Origin: Acetobacterium sp.
Lineage (GTDB): Bacteria; Bacillota; Clostridia; Eubacteriales; Eubacteriaceae
Direction of reading: 5' to 3'
NCBI GenBank assembly: GCA_028692885.1
Contig: JAQUWM010000001.1
Span: 1-64,000, forward strand
DNA: 64,000 nt
Numbering within the stretch: the first letter of the stretch is position 1; each line of letters opens with the position of its first letter. A program made the position numbers and the translations under genes. Below the pieces are notes generated by a model, which was not told the DNA's origin, made no database searches, and saw only the letters and a program-made list of their open reading frames with translations. Of the stretch, positions 9,921 to 19,825 are shown in pieces.

Positions 9921-9948
9921 AAACTTATGCCCTTTCAGGCATAAGTTT
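9921..9948 (-). terminator. Rho-independent terminator of cold shock gene
   Basis: AAACTTATGCC-CTTTCA-GGCATAAGTTT perfect 11-bp stem followed on the minus strand by a T run. Confidence 0.88.
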
Positions 9949-9962
9949 AAATGTTCGTGTTA

Positions 9963-10160
9963 TTAGATAACTTGAATATTTTCGGCTTGTGGGCCTTTAG
10001 GTCCTTGAGTGATTTCAAAAGAAACTTCTTGGCCTTCTTCTAAAGACTTATAACCGCTTGATTGAATTTGTGAAAAATGTGCAAATACATCTTTACCATC
10101 TTCCCCTGTAATAAAACCAAAACCTTTTTCCGAGTTAAACCATTTCACTGTACCATTCAT
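9963..10160 (-). CDS. Cold shock protein, CspA family
   Basis: [33 protein letters not shown]...[21 protein letters not shown]. Confidence 0.97.
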   Translation of the reverse strand: MNGTVKWFNSEKGFGFITGEDGKDVFAHFSQIQSSGYKSLEEGQEVSFEITQGPKGPQAENIQVI

Positions 10161-10521
10161 TGATGAGTACCTCCTAATTTTATTCCCTAAATCCTTGTAA
10201 TACGGATAACAACTACATTTCTAAATTAGGATAATACTGTAAAGCATACTACCAATTAAAAAATAATACTGTTAAATTCATTTACTATCAATTTAAGTTC
10301 TTGTTAATCATAACACGATCCATTGGATTATGCAATCATTTAAATATATATTTTAATGTTTTCTTAAGACTCTTAATTAAAGATCTACTGATTCCTTTAT
10401 TTTTTTTGTTGAAAGGATGGAAAATCTTTATCTTAAATGGTACAATATAAAAACTGTTTCTAAATTCTTACTGATCTTAACAGCCTGGAGGGCTTAAGAC
10501 TATCGACATTCGGATAAAGTA

Positions 10522-10620
10522 GTACCGACAATTGTTAGATCATGTTGTTTGCATCAAGGCGGACACGGCGATAGCCTGTCCGAGCTTGCAGCAAACAACA
10601 GATTAACAATTGGTCGGTAC
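10522..10620 (+). repeat. Palindromic intergenic repeat family 1, copy 1 (99 bp)
   Basis: GTACCGACAATTGTTA...TAACAATTGGTCGGTAC arms, inner GTTGTTTGC/GCAAACAAC, apical CGGACACGG-CGATAG-CCTGTCCG. Confidence 0.9.
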
Positions 10621-10702
10621 GGTAGTTTGTCGTCAACCTGCAACCCAGAGGGTTTAAATTTTAGGTGGCATTTAGCTATTATTTTTTCTTAGGAGGTTTC
10701 AT

Positions 10703-11614
10703 ATGCGTTTAGTTACTCGTTCGGATTTTGACGGTTTAATCTGTGGCATGCTGTTAAAAGAAGCCGGCATCATTGACGACTGGATTTTTGTTCATCCCAA
10801 AGACTTGCAGGACGGGCTGTTTTCCCCCACTGAAAATGATGTACTGGCTAATGTTCCCTATGTACCCGGTTGCGGGATGTGGTTTGATCACCATTCGTCG
10901 GAACATGATCGGGTCGGCTGGTACGCCGGGGTAAAGGGCGAAAGCCGTCTGGCTCCTTCAGCCGCCCGGATTATTTATGAGTATTACGGCGGTGCCGACA
11001 AATTTCCCCATTATGAAGAGATGATTCTTTCAGTAGATAAGGTAGACTCTGGGAATCTTTCCCGAGATGAGATCTTAAAACCCAGTGGCTGGATCCTGCT
11101 GGGCTTTATTTCTGACCCGCGCACCGGATTGGGACGATTCCGGGATTTTCGAATCAGTAATTACCAATTAATGGCAGAACTGATTAATCTTTTTAGAAAC
11201 CTGTCAATTGAAGAGATTCTTGCATTACCGGACGTCAAAGAACGGGTCGAACTTTACCACGATCAGACCCAACGCTTTACCGAAATGGTCAAAGCCCATA
11301 CTAATACCGTTGCAAACGTGATTGTCACCGATTTGCGTGATGTCGAAACCATCTTCACTGGCAATCGTTTTATGATTTATAGCCTTTACCCCGACCAGAA
11401 TGTTTCGCTCTGGATTGTCGATGGGAAACAAAAGCAGAATGTCTCGATTGCCTGCGGTTACAGCATTTTAAATCGCACCTGCACAGCCGACATTGGCAAA
11501 CTGATGCTCAAATACGGTGGCGGTGGCCATCACATGGTCGGCACCTGCCAGATCCCCTATGATGACGCCAACACGGCTATTGAAGAAATCATTGCGGTGC
11601 TAAAAAGCGCATAA
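10703..11614 (+). CDS. DHH-family phosphoesterase (exopolyphosphatase-like)
   Basis: RSDFDGLICGMLL, WFDHHSSE, KYGGGGHHMVGTCQ motifs. Confidence 0.85.
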   Translation: MRLVTRSDFDGLICGMLLKEAGIIDDWIFVHPKDLQDGLFSPTENDVLANVPYVPGCGMWFDHHSSEHDRVGWYAGVKGESRLAPSAARIIYEYYGGADKFPHYEEMILSVDKVDSGNLSRDEILKPSGWILLGFISDPRTGLGRFRDFRISNYQLMAELINLFRNLSIEEILALPDVKERVELYHDQTQRFTEMVKAHTNTVANVIVTDLRDVETIFTGNRFMIYSLYPDQNVSLWIVDGKQKQNVSIACGYSILNRTCTADIGKLMLKYGGGGHHMVGTCQIPYDDANTAIEEIIAVLKSA

Positions 11615-11645
11615 AAAAGAGCAACCATCACTGGTTGCTCTTTTT
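11613..11645 (+). terminator. Rho-independent terminator
   Basis: AAAAAAGAGCAACCA-tcac-TGGTTGCTCTTTTT. Confidence 0.88.
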
Positions 11646-12246
11646 ATTCGCCCGGGCGGAATTCAAAAACCTTGACCGTACCCTGATAACCCAGAAACGT
11701 AATATAGGCCACCGATCGGTCGGGATTAAACCAAGCCATCACCGTATAGGGATTGGCAGCATCCTTTTTATTATAGGCCGAGTTGATTTCGGTACCATCC
11801 ACCCCGCCTAAAATGGTTTTAACTTCCTCATAGGGCATCCCTTCTGTCAGGGAATTAACCTGCTCCGCTGTCACATTGGCGTTGACCAGACCATCCAGAT
11901 AGGTATTGTCAGGGACATAGAGTTGTTTAAATACCACCACCTCGGCAGCTTCTTCTGCATCCGTTTCGGCCGTAGCTTCCTCAGCAGCTGTGGCAACGGT
12001 ATCGTAGCTCAACGTTACTCCATAACCAGTGTTTTCATCCACATAGTTAAAGCCCTTTCCTTTGGCTGAACCTTCAACCGCTAAAATTTTTTCTGCTTCC
12101 TCCTTGGGCATGCCCACCAGCACCATATTGTAAAAGTTTAATGGATCAGTACTAACCTCCTTTTTACTGCAGCCCGAAATCACCAGAACCATTCCCATAA
12201 AAAAAATAGCTCCGATCCAAATACGCATTAAAATCTTTTCTTTCAT
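11644..12246 (-). CDS. Lipoprotein with two BamE/SmpA-like repeats
   Basis: Signal peptide plus lipobox (VISGCSKK); two 'GMPKEEAEKIL/GMPYEEVKTIL' repeats. Confidence 0.75.
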   Translation of the reverse strand: MKEKILMRIWIGAIFFMGMVLVISGCSKKEVSTDPLNFYNMVLVGMPKEEAEKILAVEGSAKGKGFNYVDENTGYGVTLSYDTVATAAEEATAETDAEEAAEVVVFKQLYVPDNTYLDGLVNANVTAEQVNSLTEGMPYEEVKTILGGVDGTEINSAYNKKDAANPYTVMAWFNPDRSVAYITFLGYQGTVKVFEFRPGE

Positions 12247-12330
12247 TTACTCTTCTCCTGTTTATTTCTTAATCATCATACCAATCCTGGGGCTAAACCG
12301 CGTCAATTTGTCAGCGATTAAATTAACTGG

Positions 12331-13098
12331 TTATAACTGCAATCCAAAATATGCTTTTAAGGTCTTTTTTATCGCCATATCTCCGACAATCATTTCTTCG
12401 GTTTGGTTGTCCCCAGCCGTAATCTTTAATTGTCCGTCAAGAAAGGTGATCTTTCCGACTTCGGTGACAATGGCACACATCATCAGTTGGGTAAAAAAAG
12501 ACCCTGGGTAGGTGGCCGTGTAATGGTTAGCAATAAGATAATCCGCGGGACAGCATTTCTCCAGAGTAAACGCATAAATGGGCTGAAACTGATCTGCTAT
12601 TTTAAACTCCAACCGATACCCGTAATCGTCATCCCTCATGATTCGATGGGTTCTTAAAAAATGCTCCTGCTCCAGGCCCTCTTCAAGTAAAATCGGTGCA
12701 GTCAGACCGTTTCCGCCAAATCCGACATCGCAAACCCACGTTTTTTGATCTACTTCAACCAGCAGTACCATATGCGTTTTACCCGAATTCTCAAAGCCGT
12801 TACGATAGACCCGTGCCAAATGGTTAGTAACTTGATAGCCCATTTCTTCCAGCACAGCGGAAAAAAGGCCATTCATCTCAAAACAATAGCCGCCTCGGTG
12901 ATTGAGGACAATTTTATTAAAAAGATCCTCCCGTTCCAGAGAAATGTTTTTTTTATGAAAAATGTCCAGATTTTCAAAGGGAATCCTCATCACATGGGCG
13001 GTATGAAGTTGCTTTAGGGTTTCAGCCGAAACCGTTCTTTTCCCAGTATACTGAATCCTTTCAAAATAAGCATCAAGATTAAATAATTGTTCTGTCAT
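12331..13098 (-). CDS. Arylamine N-acetyltransferase
   Basis: RIPFENLDIFHKK...NHRGGYCFEMNGLF catalytic Cys motif, KTHMVLLV. Confidence 0.9.
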   Translation of the reverse strand: MTEQLFNLDAYFERIQYTGKRTVSAETLKQLHTAHVMRIPFENLDIFHKKNISLEREDLFNKIVLNHRGGYCFEMNGLFSAVLEEMGYQVTNHLARVYRNGFENSGKTHMVLLVEVDQKTWVCDVGFGGNGLTAPILLEEGLEQEHFLRTHRIMRDDDYGYRLEFKIADQFQPIYAFTLEKCCPADYLIANHYTATYPGSFFTQLMMCAIVTEVGKITFLDGQLKITAGDNQTEEMIVGDMAIKKTLKAYFGLQL

Positions 13099-13148
13099 TA
13101 CATTTTCCTTTCTAAGTGATCAGTTTTATCAGCCACTAATTGGTTGAG

Positions 13149-13253
13149 GTGTCAAAACTCAAATCAATTCATCAAGCATATAAGATATTGATTTTAAATC
13201 ACACTTTCATTCGACATATTGTATGTTGAATCGACTAAAATTACTTTTGACAC
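13149..13253. repeat. Small intergenic repeat family 3, copy A (about 105 bp, GTGTCAAAA/TTTTGACAC ends)
   Basis: Aligns along its length with 52769-52869 (shared TTGATTTT..., ATTACTTTTGACAC); both copies lie directly upstream of a minus-strand start codon. Confidence 0.75.
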
Positions 13254-13315
13254 TTTAAGCAAAATTGATTTTTAGTTCATTTCTTCTCTTACACTCCGCA
13301 CGTTTTAATCCGAAA

Positions 13316-14089
13316 TTAAAAAAATAAATTGCCGATAAAAAACAACACCACAATGTGCAGCGGATAAAAGACGTAAAACAGATATTTAAGTCCCTGTCCC
13401 TTTTCGCCATTGTAGGCCAACATCAGTGGTAGCGAAGCAATCATCATCCACTGGTAATTAGTGTAAAGCAGGGCAGAGGGTCGTGGATCCACGACCCACT
13501 CCAGAGCGAAAAAACCAAGGCAGAAAAGCCCATAGGCCAGGATCAACCGTTTTTTGTCGGTCCGGTTAAAGTAGACCAGTAGCCCCAGAAAAACAAAGAT
13601 AAAACTACCCTCATTAAAAATCAGATTGCCAGTAATGGCCCCCACAAAACTCATCATACCAGTCAAGGGAAGCACTTGGCCAGCCAGGATGCAGAGCATC
13701 GTAGTCAGAATTTGATAGACAGCGAACAGGGCGAGGTATTTGTTACCTCTGGACTTATCTGTTTTTCTGATTTCAATTAACCAGACAATCACCCCGACTA
13801 GTAACAGGGTCACAAAAATATTGTTAGACATCATCGCGTAGGGGTCGACAACGATATTATTGCTGATCAGACCAATCAGGCCCATCCCCAGGCCGAAGAG
13901 GTACATCCGCAAGAGATATTTTTTGCGGTCACGGGTGTAATAAAAGCCCCAGGCCATACAAAACATGAAAACTGGAGCCGAAATCCGTCCCACCCAGTGC
14001 AACCACAACGGGGTACCTGGGATAAACTGCCCCAGATGATCCAGGAACATCAAAATCAGGGCGATTAATTTTAAGGTCGTCGAGGTCAT
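13316..14089 (-). CDS. TraX family membrane protein
   Basis: TLKLIALILMFLDHLGQFI...WLHWVGRISAPVFMFCMAWGFYYTRDRKKYLLRM. Confidence 0.88.
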   Translation of the reverse strand: MTSTTLKLIALILMFLDHLGQFIPGTPLWLHWVGRISAPVFMFCMAWGFYYTRDRKKYLLRMYLFGLGMGLIGLISNNIVVDPYAMMSNNIFVTLLLVGVIVWLIEIRKTDKSRGNKYLALFAVYQILTTMLCILAGQVLPLTGMMSFVGAITGNLIFNEGSFIFVFLGLLVYFNRTDKKRLILAYGLFCLGFFALEWVVDPRPSALLYTNYQWMMIASLPLMLAYNGEKGQGLKYLFYVFYPLHIVVLFFIGNLFF

Positions 14090-14101
14090 CTTTTCTCCAT
14101 T

Positions 14102-16294
14102 CTAACGTAAATCATTTTTATGGATAACGATCTTTATGTCTGCATAGGAGCAGGTCGCAGGCAGCGCTTCCTTGATCGGGCGCAGCGCTTCTAGTCCAAC
14201 GGTGCCAATGGCATTGATGATTTCAACTTCTTTTTCGACATCGACAAAATCAGACCAGTCGATCGCTTTCCCTTCCTGATCGCAACGAATTAAATGGCTC
14301 AGCACGGTATTTTCGGTCAGTTCCCGCTGTTTGGCGATGTCAGAAACCGTCAAACCTTGTTTAAACAAATCATAGCTGAGTTCCCAGGAGGGCGTCTTGG
14401 TTATTCTTTCCTCCCGATCTTTCTGACGAATTCTGGTTTCCAGCGGATCAGCCTCGGCTTCCAGCCGGGGTCTGATGGCAATCGGGTTATTCTGAGCAAA
14501 ATCGGTAATCGCTTCGATAAAAACCTCACCGTAATGATCGTAGCGGGTCTGCCCGACCCCATTGATTTTCAAAAATTCAGCTTGCGACCGGGGAAAATAG
14601 GCTGCCATTTCCTTCAGAGTCGCATCGGGAAAAATCACATAGGGGGGCAATCCCTTTTCCTGAGCGATGCTGCGTCTGAGGGTTCGCAGTTCTTCAAATA
14701 AGGCTTCATCACAATCGATCAGCGATTTAGCTTTATCCGGGGTTTTTGTTTTGGCGGCCTTGATATTCAGCAAGTGTTTTTTATGAAACACAGTTTCACT
14801 GCCTTTTAGAATCCCGCTGGCCGCAGGGGTGAGCTTGAGAACTGGATACTCATCGGCCGTGACAACGATATAGCCCTTGGCTACCAGGGTCATGATGATT
14901 TCCCGGAGACTTTCGGCACTCTGTGCCTGCATCAGGCCATAGGTTGACAACTGATCAAAGCCCATTTCCAGGACTTTCTTATTTTTTGAGCCCCGGAGTA
15001 CTGATATCACCATATTCAGGCCAAAGCGGTTTTTCATCCGATAAATGCAGGAAAGGATCTTTTGCGCATCGAGGGTGATATCGACCATTTCGGACTGATC
15101 CAGACAGTTACCGCAGTTGCCGCAACGCTGATAGTCGGCGGATTCGCCAAAATACTGGAGGATGCTTTTTCTGAGACAATCATTGGTGTGGCAATAATCG
15201 ACCAGATACTGGAGGTTCTCAAACAGTAGCCGCTCCCGCTCCGGGGAAGTCTGATTCAACTGGATCAGCTGTTTCTGTTTGACAATATCGGCTGGTGAAT
15301 AGAGGATCGTACAGTGGCTGGGTTCACCATCTCGACCGCCACGACCGGCTTCCTGATAATAAGCCTCCATATTTTGGGGCATGTTGTAGTGGATGATAAA
15401 ACGTACATCCGGCTTGTTGATCCCCATCCCAAAAGCATTGGTAGCCACCATAATATGAAGACGATCGTTGATGAAATCCTGCTGGTTTTGCTCCCGAGCC
15501 TCAGGACTCATACCACCATGATAGGATCCAGCCAAAAAACCCAGACTTTTTAGCTTCTCAGTAACGCTTTCCACAGTTTTTCTGGTGGCGCAGTAGATAA
15601 TGCCGGACTGCTCCGGGAATTGATGGCTGATGGTATTCTTGACATAACCCAGTTTGTCGCCAGTTTTGACCACCTGATAAAGCAAATTGGGTCGGTCAAA
15701 GCCGATGATCGATTCGACCGGATCTTGTAGCGCCAGCAAGACTTTAATTTCCTGAATAACCTTAACCGTAGCAGTGGCTGTGTAGGCAGCAACCACTGGT
15801 CGGGGCGAGATATTACTGATAAAATCAGGAATCTCCCGATAATGGGGGCGGAAATCATGACCCCACTGGCTGATACAATGAGCCTCATCGACCGCCACCA
15901 TCGAAACCTCCAATTGTTGGACAAGATCCACAAAAGCTGGCGCACAAAGCCTTTCCGGAGCGATATAAAGGAGCTTGTACTGATTGTCCCGAATCTTTTC
16001 CAACCGTTTTTGATAGCTGACATCATCCAGACTGCTGTTTAAAAAGGTCGCTGGAATCCCCATTTCACCGAGAGCATCGACCTGATCTTTCATCAATGAA
16101 ATTAGCGGTGAGATCACCAGGGTAAGCCCTGGCAGCTGAATAGCTGGCAGCTGATAGCAAAGCGATTTCCCGCCGCCGGTGGGCATGATCCCCAGCACAT
16201 CCTGACCCTTTACCACGGCCGTGATGATTTTTTCCTGCCCCTCCTTAAATGTATCATAGCCAAAATACTGGCTCAGATTTTTTTTTAGTGTCAC
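14102..16294 (-). CDS. recQ: ATP-dependent DNA helicase RecQ
   Basis: MPTGGGKSLCYQLPA, DEAHCISQWGHDFRP, RGGRDG, zinc-binding C..C, HRDC domain. Confidence 0.95.
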   Translation of the reverse strand: MTLKKNLSQYFGYDTFKEGQEKIITAVVKGQDVLGIMPTGGGKSLCYQLPAIQLPGLTLVISPLISLMKDQVDALGEMGIPATFLNSSLDDVSYQKRLEKIRDNQYKLLYIAPERLCAPAFVDLVQQLEVSMVAVDEAHCISQWGHDFRPHYREIPDFISNISPRPVVAAYTATATVKVIQEIKVLLALQDPVESIIGFDRPNLLYQVVKTGDKLGYVKNTISHQFPEQSGIIYCATRKTVESVTEKLKSLGFLAGSYHGGMSPEAREQNQQDFINDRLHIMVATNAFGMGINKPDVRFIIHYNMPQNMEAYYQEAGRGGRDGEPSHCTILYSPADIVKQKQLIQLNQTSPERERLLFENLQYLVDYCHTNDCLRKSILQYFGESADYQRCGNCGNCLDQSEMVDITLDAQKILSCIYRMKNRFGLNMVISVLRGSKNKKVLEMGFDQLSTYGLMQAQSAESLREIIMTLVAKGYIVVTADEYPVLKLTPAASGILKGSETVFHKKHLLNIKAAKTKTPDKAKSLIDCDEALFEELRTLRRSIAQEKGLPPYVIFPDATLKEMAAYFPRSQAEFLKINGVGQTRYDHYGEVFIEAITDFAQNNPIAIRPRLEAEADPLETRIRQKDREERITKTPSWELSYDLFKQGLTVSDIAKQRELTENTVLSHLIRCDQEGKAIDWSDFVDVEKEVEIINAIGTVGLEALRPIKEALPATCSYADIKIVIHKNDLR

Positions 16295-16701
16295 GATGGA
16301 CCTCCTTGTAAATCCTTGTCTACCGATTAGATCTTTCCGCTGATAACTCTGTAATTGTTATTTTCTTTATTATAAGATAAAAAACCGCCGCTGACAAGGA
16401 AAGGACACGGTCAAAAATCCGATTCATTTGATCCGGGTTTAATTTCTCGGGCCATTCTTCCAATCTTCACAAAAACTTAACATTTTGTTCAAAAGTCCTT
16501 AACAAATTTAGTCTATACTAAGATTAGATCAACGGTTAAGCTTATACGAGACAAACCGGAATCTAAAGCGATGGATTTTTGTACGATTAGAATGTTCATC
16601 AGTATCGAACGCGATGATTGCATGGTGCTAAATTAATCGTAAAGCTCATGGCAGTTAGCAATAAAATAACCAATAAATTTGTTTAACGAAAGGAAATAAC
16701 A

Positions 16702-16953
16702 ATGGTACAGTCAAGATTTGCAACCTATTATGAAAACCATCCAGAGACTAATGATATTTCACTGATTCTCGAAACAAGCAACAATACAATTAAATCCTCA
16801 CTCCGATCCAACACACCCTCAAAAAAAGAAATCGCTTTAGAGAAAAAGCAGCGGGCAGATGAATGGGATTACCTTAAACAGAGCATTGAAATGAAACTGG
16901 AATTGGCATTGCTGTACCTCAATCGTTCCAACGCACATCTCCAGTATCTATAA
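16702..16953 (+). CDS. Uncharacterised small protein, 83 aa
   Basis: SD (GAAAGGA), terminator downstream; N-terminus MVQSRFATYYENHPETNDIS is echoed by a fragment at 38454. Confidence 0.7.
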   Translation: MVQSRFATYYENHPETNDISLILETSNNTIKSSLRSNTPSKKEIALEKKQRADEWDYLKQSIEMKLELALLYLNRSNAHLQYL

Positions 16954-16997
16954 AAAGGGGCTTTTGCACATCGTTTCCGATGGCAAAAGCCCTTTTA
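16952..16997 (+). terminator. Rho-independent terminator
   Basis: aaaaaGGGGCTTTTGC...GCAAAAGCCCtttt. Confidence 0.82.
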
Positions 16998-17028
16998 AAT
17001 TTACCAGTTATCTTATAATACTACTATT

Positions 17029-17904
17029 TTACAGGTTGAAATGAGCAACCTGACGATATTCAGTGTTGTCCGAATCATCGTTGACAAAATGCCAATTGGA
17101 CGGGAAGCTCAGTTCTTTTGCCAATCCCTCCAAAATGAATAACATAATCCCAGCATCAGTATAATTTTGTTCTCGTTCTGGGTTAACGACACACATTTCT
17201 GCATAACCATCCTTGAGGATCAGTCGACAGGGCTGACCATTTTGATAAGAGGGCGAATTTCTGACATAATAAAGCAAATCCAAAACCCCTCTTTTTTCCA
17301 TTTCATGGTATGGTGCCACATTGCCCCAGGTTTGGAAAAAAACGGTGTCAACCACTGAAAGTCGCGCCTCATCATTAGTTTTAATAATTGTGATCCCGTA
17401 GGGATTTTGTTCGTATTTAGTACCACTATTGATAATGGTCTTATTTTGGTCTGTTTTCCCTTCTTTTTTTACAGCTTTTCCAAATACCAGAAGATACTGA
17501 ATTGTTCCAGATTGCCCAGCCAATAATTTTTCTTTCTGTAACGGAGTTATTTCTTTAAGCGTGATCCAGCAGCTTCCCAGACCCAAATCATAAATCTTTT
17601 TTACTACCGACTGCAGATAAAAAGCGCCAAAGACTTCGATTTCAGGTTCGACTTTATCGAGCCGCAAACCGATATAGTGAGGCCCTTTGATCATTACGCC
17701 GCAATACCCGCCGGAGCCATCCAAATCCTTGTAAACATCGACACCATCTTCCATCAGAATCAGGGAAAAGCCCTTTTCCTTACCAACCGTACTGTTTAGC
17801 TCATTGAGATATGCTTTTATTTCATTCATATCCCGTTGTTCCACACCAGTATCAACAAATTCTCTAGTTGAGTGACTATTCACTGTAAATTCTCTAAATT
17901 TCAT
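17029..17904 (-). CDS. Nitroreductase family protein
   Basis: SHSTREF..., DLGLGSCWITL, second-half nitroreductase features (FSLILMEDG, GIMLFILEGLAKEL). Confidence 0.75.
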   Translation of the reverse strand: MKFREFTVNSHSTREFVDTGVEQRDMNEIKAYLNELNSTVGKEKGFSLILMEDGVDVYKDLDGSGGYCGVMIKGPHYIGLRLDKVEPEIEVFGAFYLQSVVKKIYDLGLGSCWITLKEITPLQKEKLLAGQSGTIQYLLVFGKAVKKEGKTDQNKTIINSGTKYEQNPYGITIIKTNDEARLSVVDTVFFQTWGNVAPYHEMEKRGVLDLLYYVRNSPSYQNGQPCRLILKDGYAEMCVVNPEREQNYTDAGIMLFILEGLAKELSFPSNWHFVNDDSDNTEYRQVAHFNL

Positions 17905-17972
17905 AAGTTACTACCTCCTCGTATGATTGTTTCTTTTATACCCCATTTAGTTGGGATTAATCGGACTTTAAC

Positions 17973-18467
17973 CTAAAGTCGCCGGGAAACCCGATTAGTG
18001 ACAATTTTTGTGAGCAAAATTCCGAGAATTGCTCCAGCTGTGTCGATGAGCACATCCCGTAACTGACCAGAGCGTCCCGGCACAAATAATTGATGAAATT
18101 CGTCAGATATGGCATAAAGCATGCAGATGAGCAGCGCCAAATTAACCGGTTTTTGCGCCTTGCTTTGAATAAGTAACGAAAGGATCAGGACACCTAAAAT
18201 AAAATAAGCGATGAAATGGGCATTTTTTCGGACATAAAAATTGAAACTGCCGATCTCCAAATTTTCGATTCCCGGCAGCAAGTACATCAGAACCGACAAT
18301 AATCCATTTTTTAACCCATTACTGAGTTGATCTGACTGGGCGGCCGGTTGACTGGAGAGATAAAAGATAACCCCCATCCAGATCAGGGTGCATATCCAGA
18401 TCAATATGAGTACTAATCGCTTTTTTTCCACTTCTTCACCTGTTCGAGACCCGACAATTACCCTCAT
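17973..18467 (-). CDS. VanZ family membrane protein
   Basis: YFLSSQPA...RKNAHFIAYFILGVLIL...YAISDEFHQLFVPGRSGQLRDVLIDTAGAILG. Confidence 0.93.
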   Translation of the reverse strand: MRVIVGSRTGEEVEKKRLVLILIWICTLIWMGVIFYLSSQPAAQSDQLSNGLKNGLLSVLMYLLPGIENLEIGSFNFYVRKNAHFIAYFILGVLILSLLIQSKAQKPVNLALLICMLYAISDEFHQLFVPGRSGQLRDVLIDTAGAILGILLTKIVTNRVSRRL

Positions 18468-18605
18468 TTATCATTTTTTATAGAGTTTTGATTTATTATT
18501 CTCAGTTCTTTTTCATAAAAAACCATCTAACGCTTTGATTTTATCCGAGACATCTCCACTTTTCAATAGAATTATGGTAAACTAAAGAAAAAACTGGAGA
18601 ATGCG

Positions 18606-19091
18606 ATGAAACGACATGATTATATTACCTGGGAAGAATATTTTATGGGGATTGCCTTGTTATCAGCTCGGCGCAGCAAAGATCCCAATACCCAGGTTGG
18701 CGCCTGCATTGTCAATAAAGACAATATTATTCTATCCACCGGCTATAACGGCATGCCGAAAGGCTGCAGCGATGACGATCTACCCTGGGAGCGGGAAGGA
18801 TCTTTTCAGGCTACCAAATACGCCTATGTCTGTCACGCCGAGTTAAATGCCATTTTAAATTCGGATGGACGTTCACTGGCTGATTCCATTTTGTATGTCA
18901 CCTGTTTTCCCTGCAACGAATGCGCCAAAGCGATTATTCAGGCCGGGATAAAAAAGGTGGTCTATCTGGAAGACAAATATCCTGACTCTGACGCCACCCA
19001 GGTTTCCCGACGCCTCTTTAAAATGGCTAACATTACCCTAAAAGAATTTCCAAATCCGACCTTTTACAGTCAGTTATCGCTGTATCAATGA
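18606..19091 (+). CDS. dCMP deaminase (ComEB-like)
   Basis: SKDPNTQVGACIV, CHAELNAI, CFPCNECAKAII. Confidence 0.93.
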   Translation: MKRHDYITWEEYFMGIALLSARRSKDPNTQVGACIVNKDNIILSTGYNGMPKGCSDDDLPWEREGSFQATKYAYVCHAELNAILNSDGRSLADSILYVTCFPCNECAKAIIQAGIKKVVYLEDKYPDSDATQVSRRLFKMANITLKEFPNPTFYSQLSLYQ

Positions 19092-19156
19092 AAAATCTTA
19101 TATCCCTCACATAACAAAGAGATGCTTTCTTCGATGAGCTGCAGATGGCCTATCTT

Positions 19157-19792
19157 TTACTGATTGGTGATCTGCGCAAGCATTTTGCCGAGTCGCTTAT
19201 TGAGTTTGGCAATCGGCAACCCGACAATATTATTGTAGTCGCCCTTAATCCACTTAACCCAGAGGCCGGCTTCTTCCTGGATGCCATAGGCCCCGGCTTT
19301 GTCCATGGCCTTTCCAGAGGCCACATAATCTGCCACCTCCCGCTGCATCTGATGATCCCATTCATAAAACTTAATCGTGGAAGTCGCAACAAACCGTTCT
19401 TCCTGATCCCGATAGCGGATGTTGACACCAGTGAAAACCTGATGGGTATTTCCGGCCAACTGTTTAATCATGTTATAGGCGTCCATTTCATCCGCTGGTT
19501 TGCCGAGAATCTGTTCTTCGAGCACCACAATCGTGTCCGCTCCCACCACCAATGCCCGAGGATTGATCTTTTGTACAACTCGGGCTTTCCTTACGGCCAG
19601 TTCTTCAACAAGTATTTTTACCACGTCCTGAAAATCCCCGTCACTATTTACCAGAATATCCGCTTCAATCCGTTTTTCATCGATTTCTGCCGCCTGAATG
19701 ATAAAATCGTTGATACCATGGCTTTTAACTACCAGCTTAAACAGCTCCTGTCGGCGGGGAGACTTACTGGCAAGAATTATTTGTGGTTGCAA
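19157..19792 (-). CDS. maf: Maf-like nucleoside triphosphate pyrophosphatase
   Basis: IILASKSPRRQELF, VVGADTIVVL, GAYGIQEEAGLWV. Confidence 0.93.
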   Translation of the reverse strand: MQPQIILASKSPRRQELFKLVVKSHGINDFIIQAAEIDEKRIEADILVNSDGDFQDVVKILVEELAVRKARVVQKINPRALVVGADTIVVLEEQILGKPADEMDAYNMIKQLAGNTHQVFTGVNIRYRDQEERFVATSTIKFYEWDHQMQREVADYVASGKAMDKAGAYGIQEEAGLWVKWIKGDYNNIVGLPIAKLNKRLGKMLAQITNQ

Positions 19793-19825
19793 GGTGTACC
19801 TCCGGTTTTATAATTGGTATAATCG

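Noticed and set aside
19145-19813. 222-aa plus-strand ORF opposite maf
   Set aside because: Fully antisense to Maf, whose active-site motifs are clear on the minus strand; the plus-strand translation has no recognisable features.
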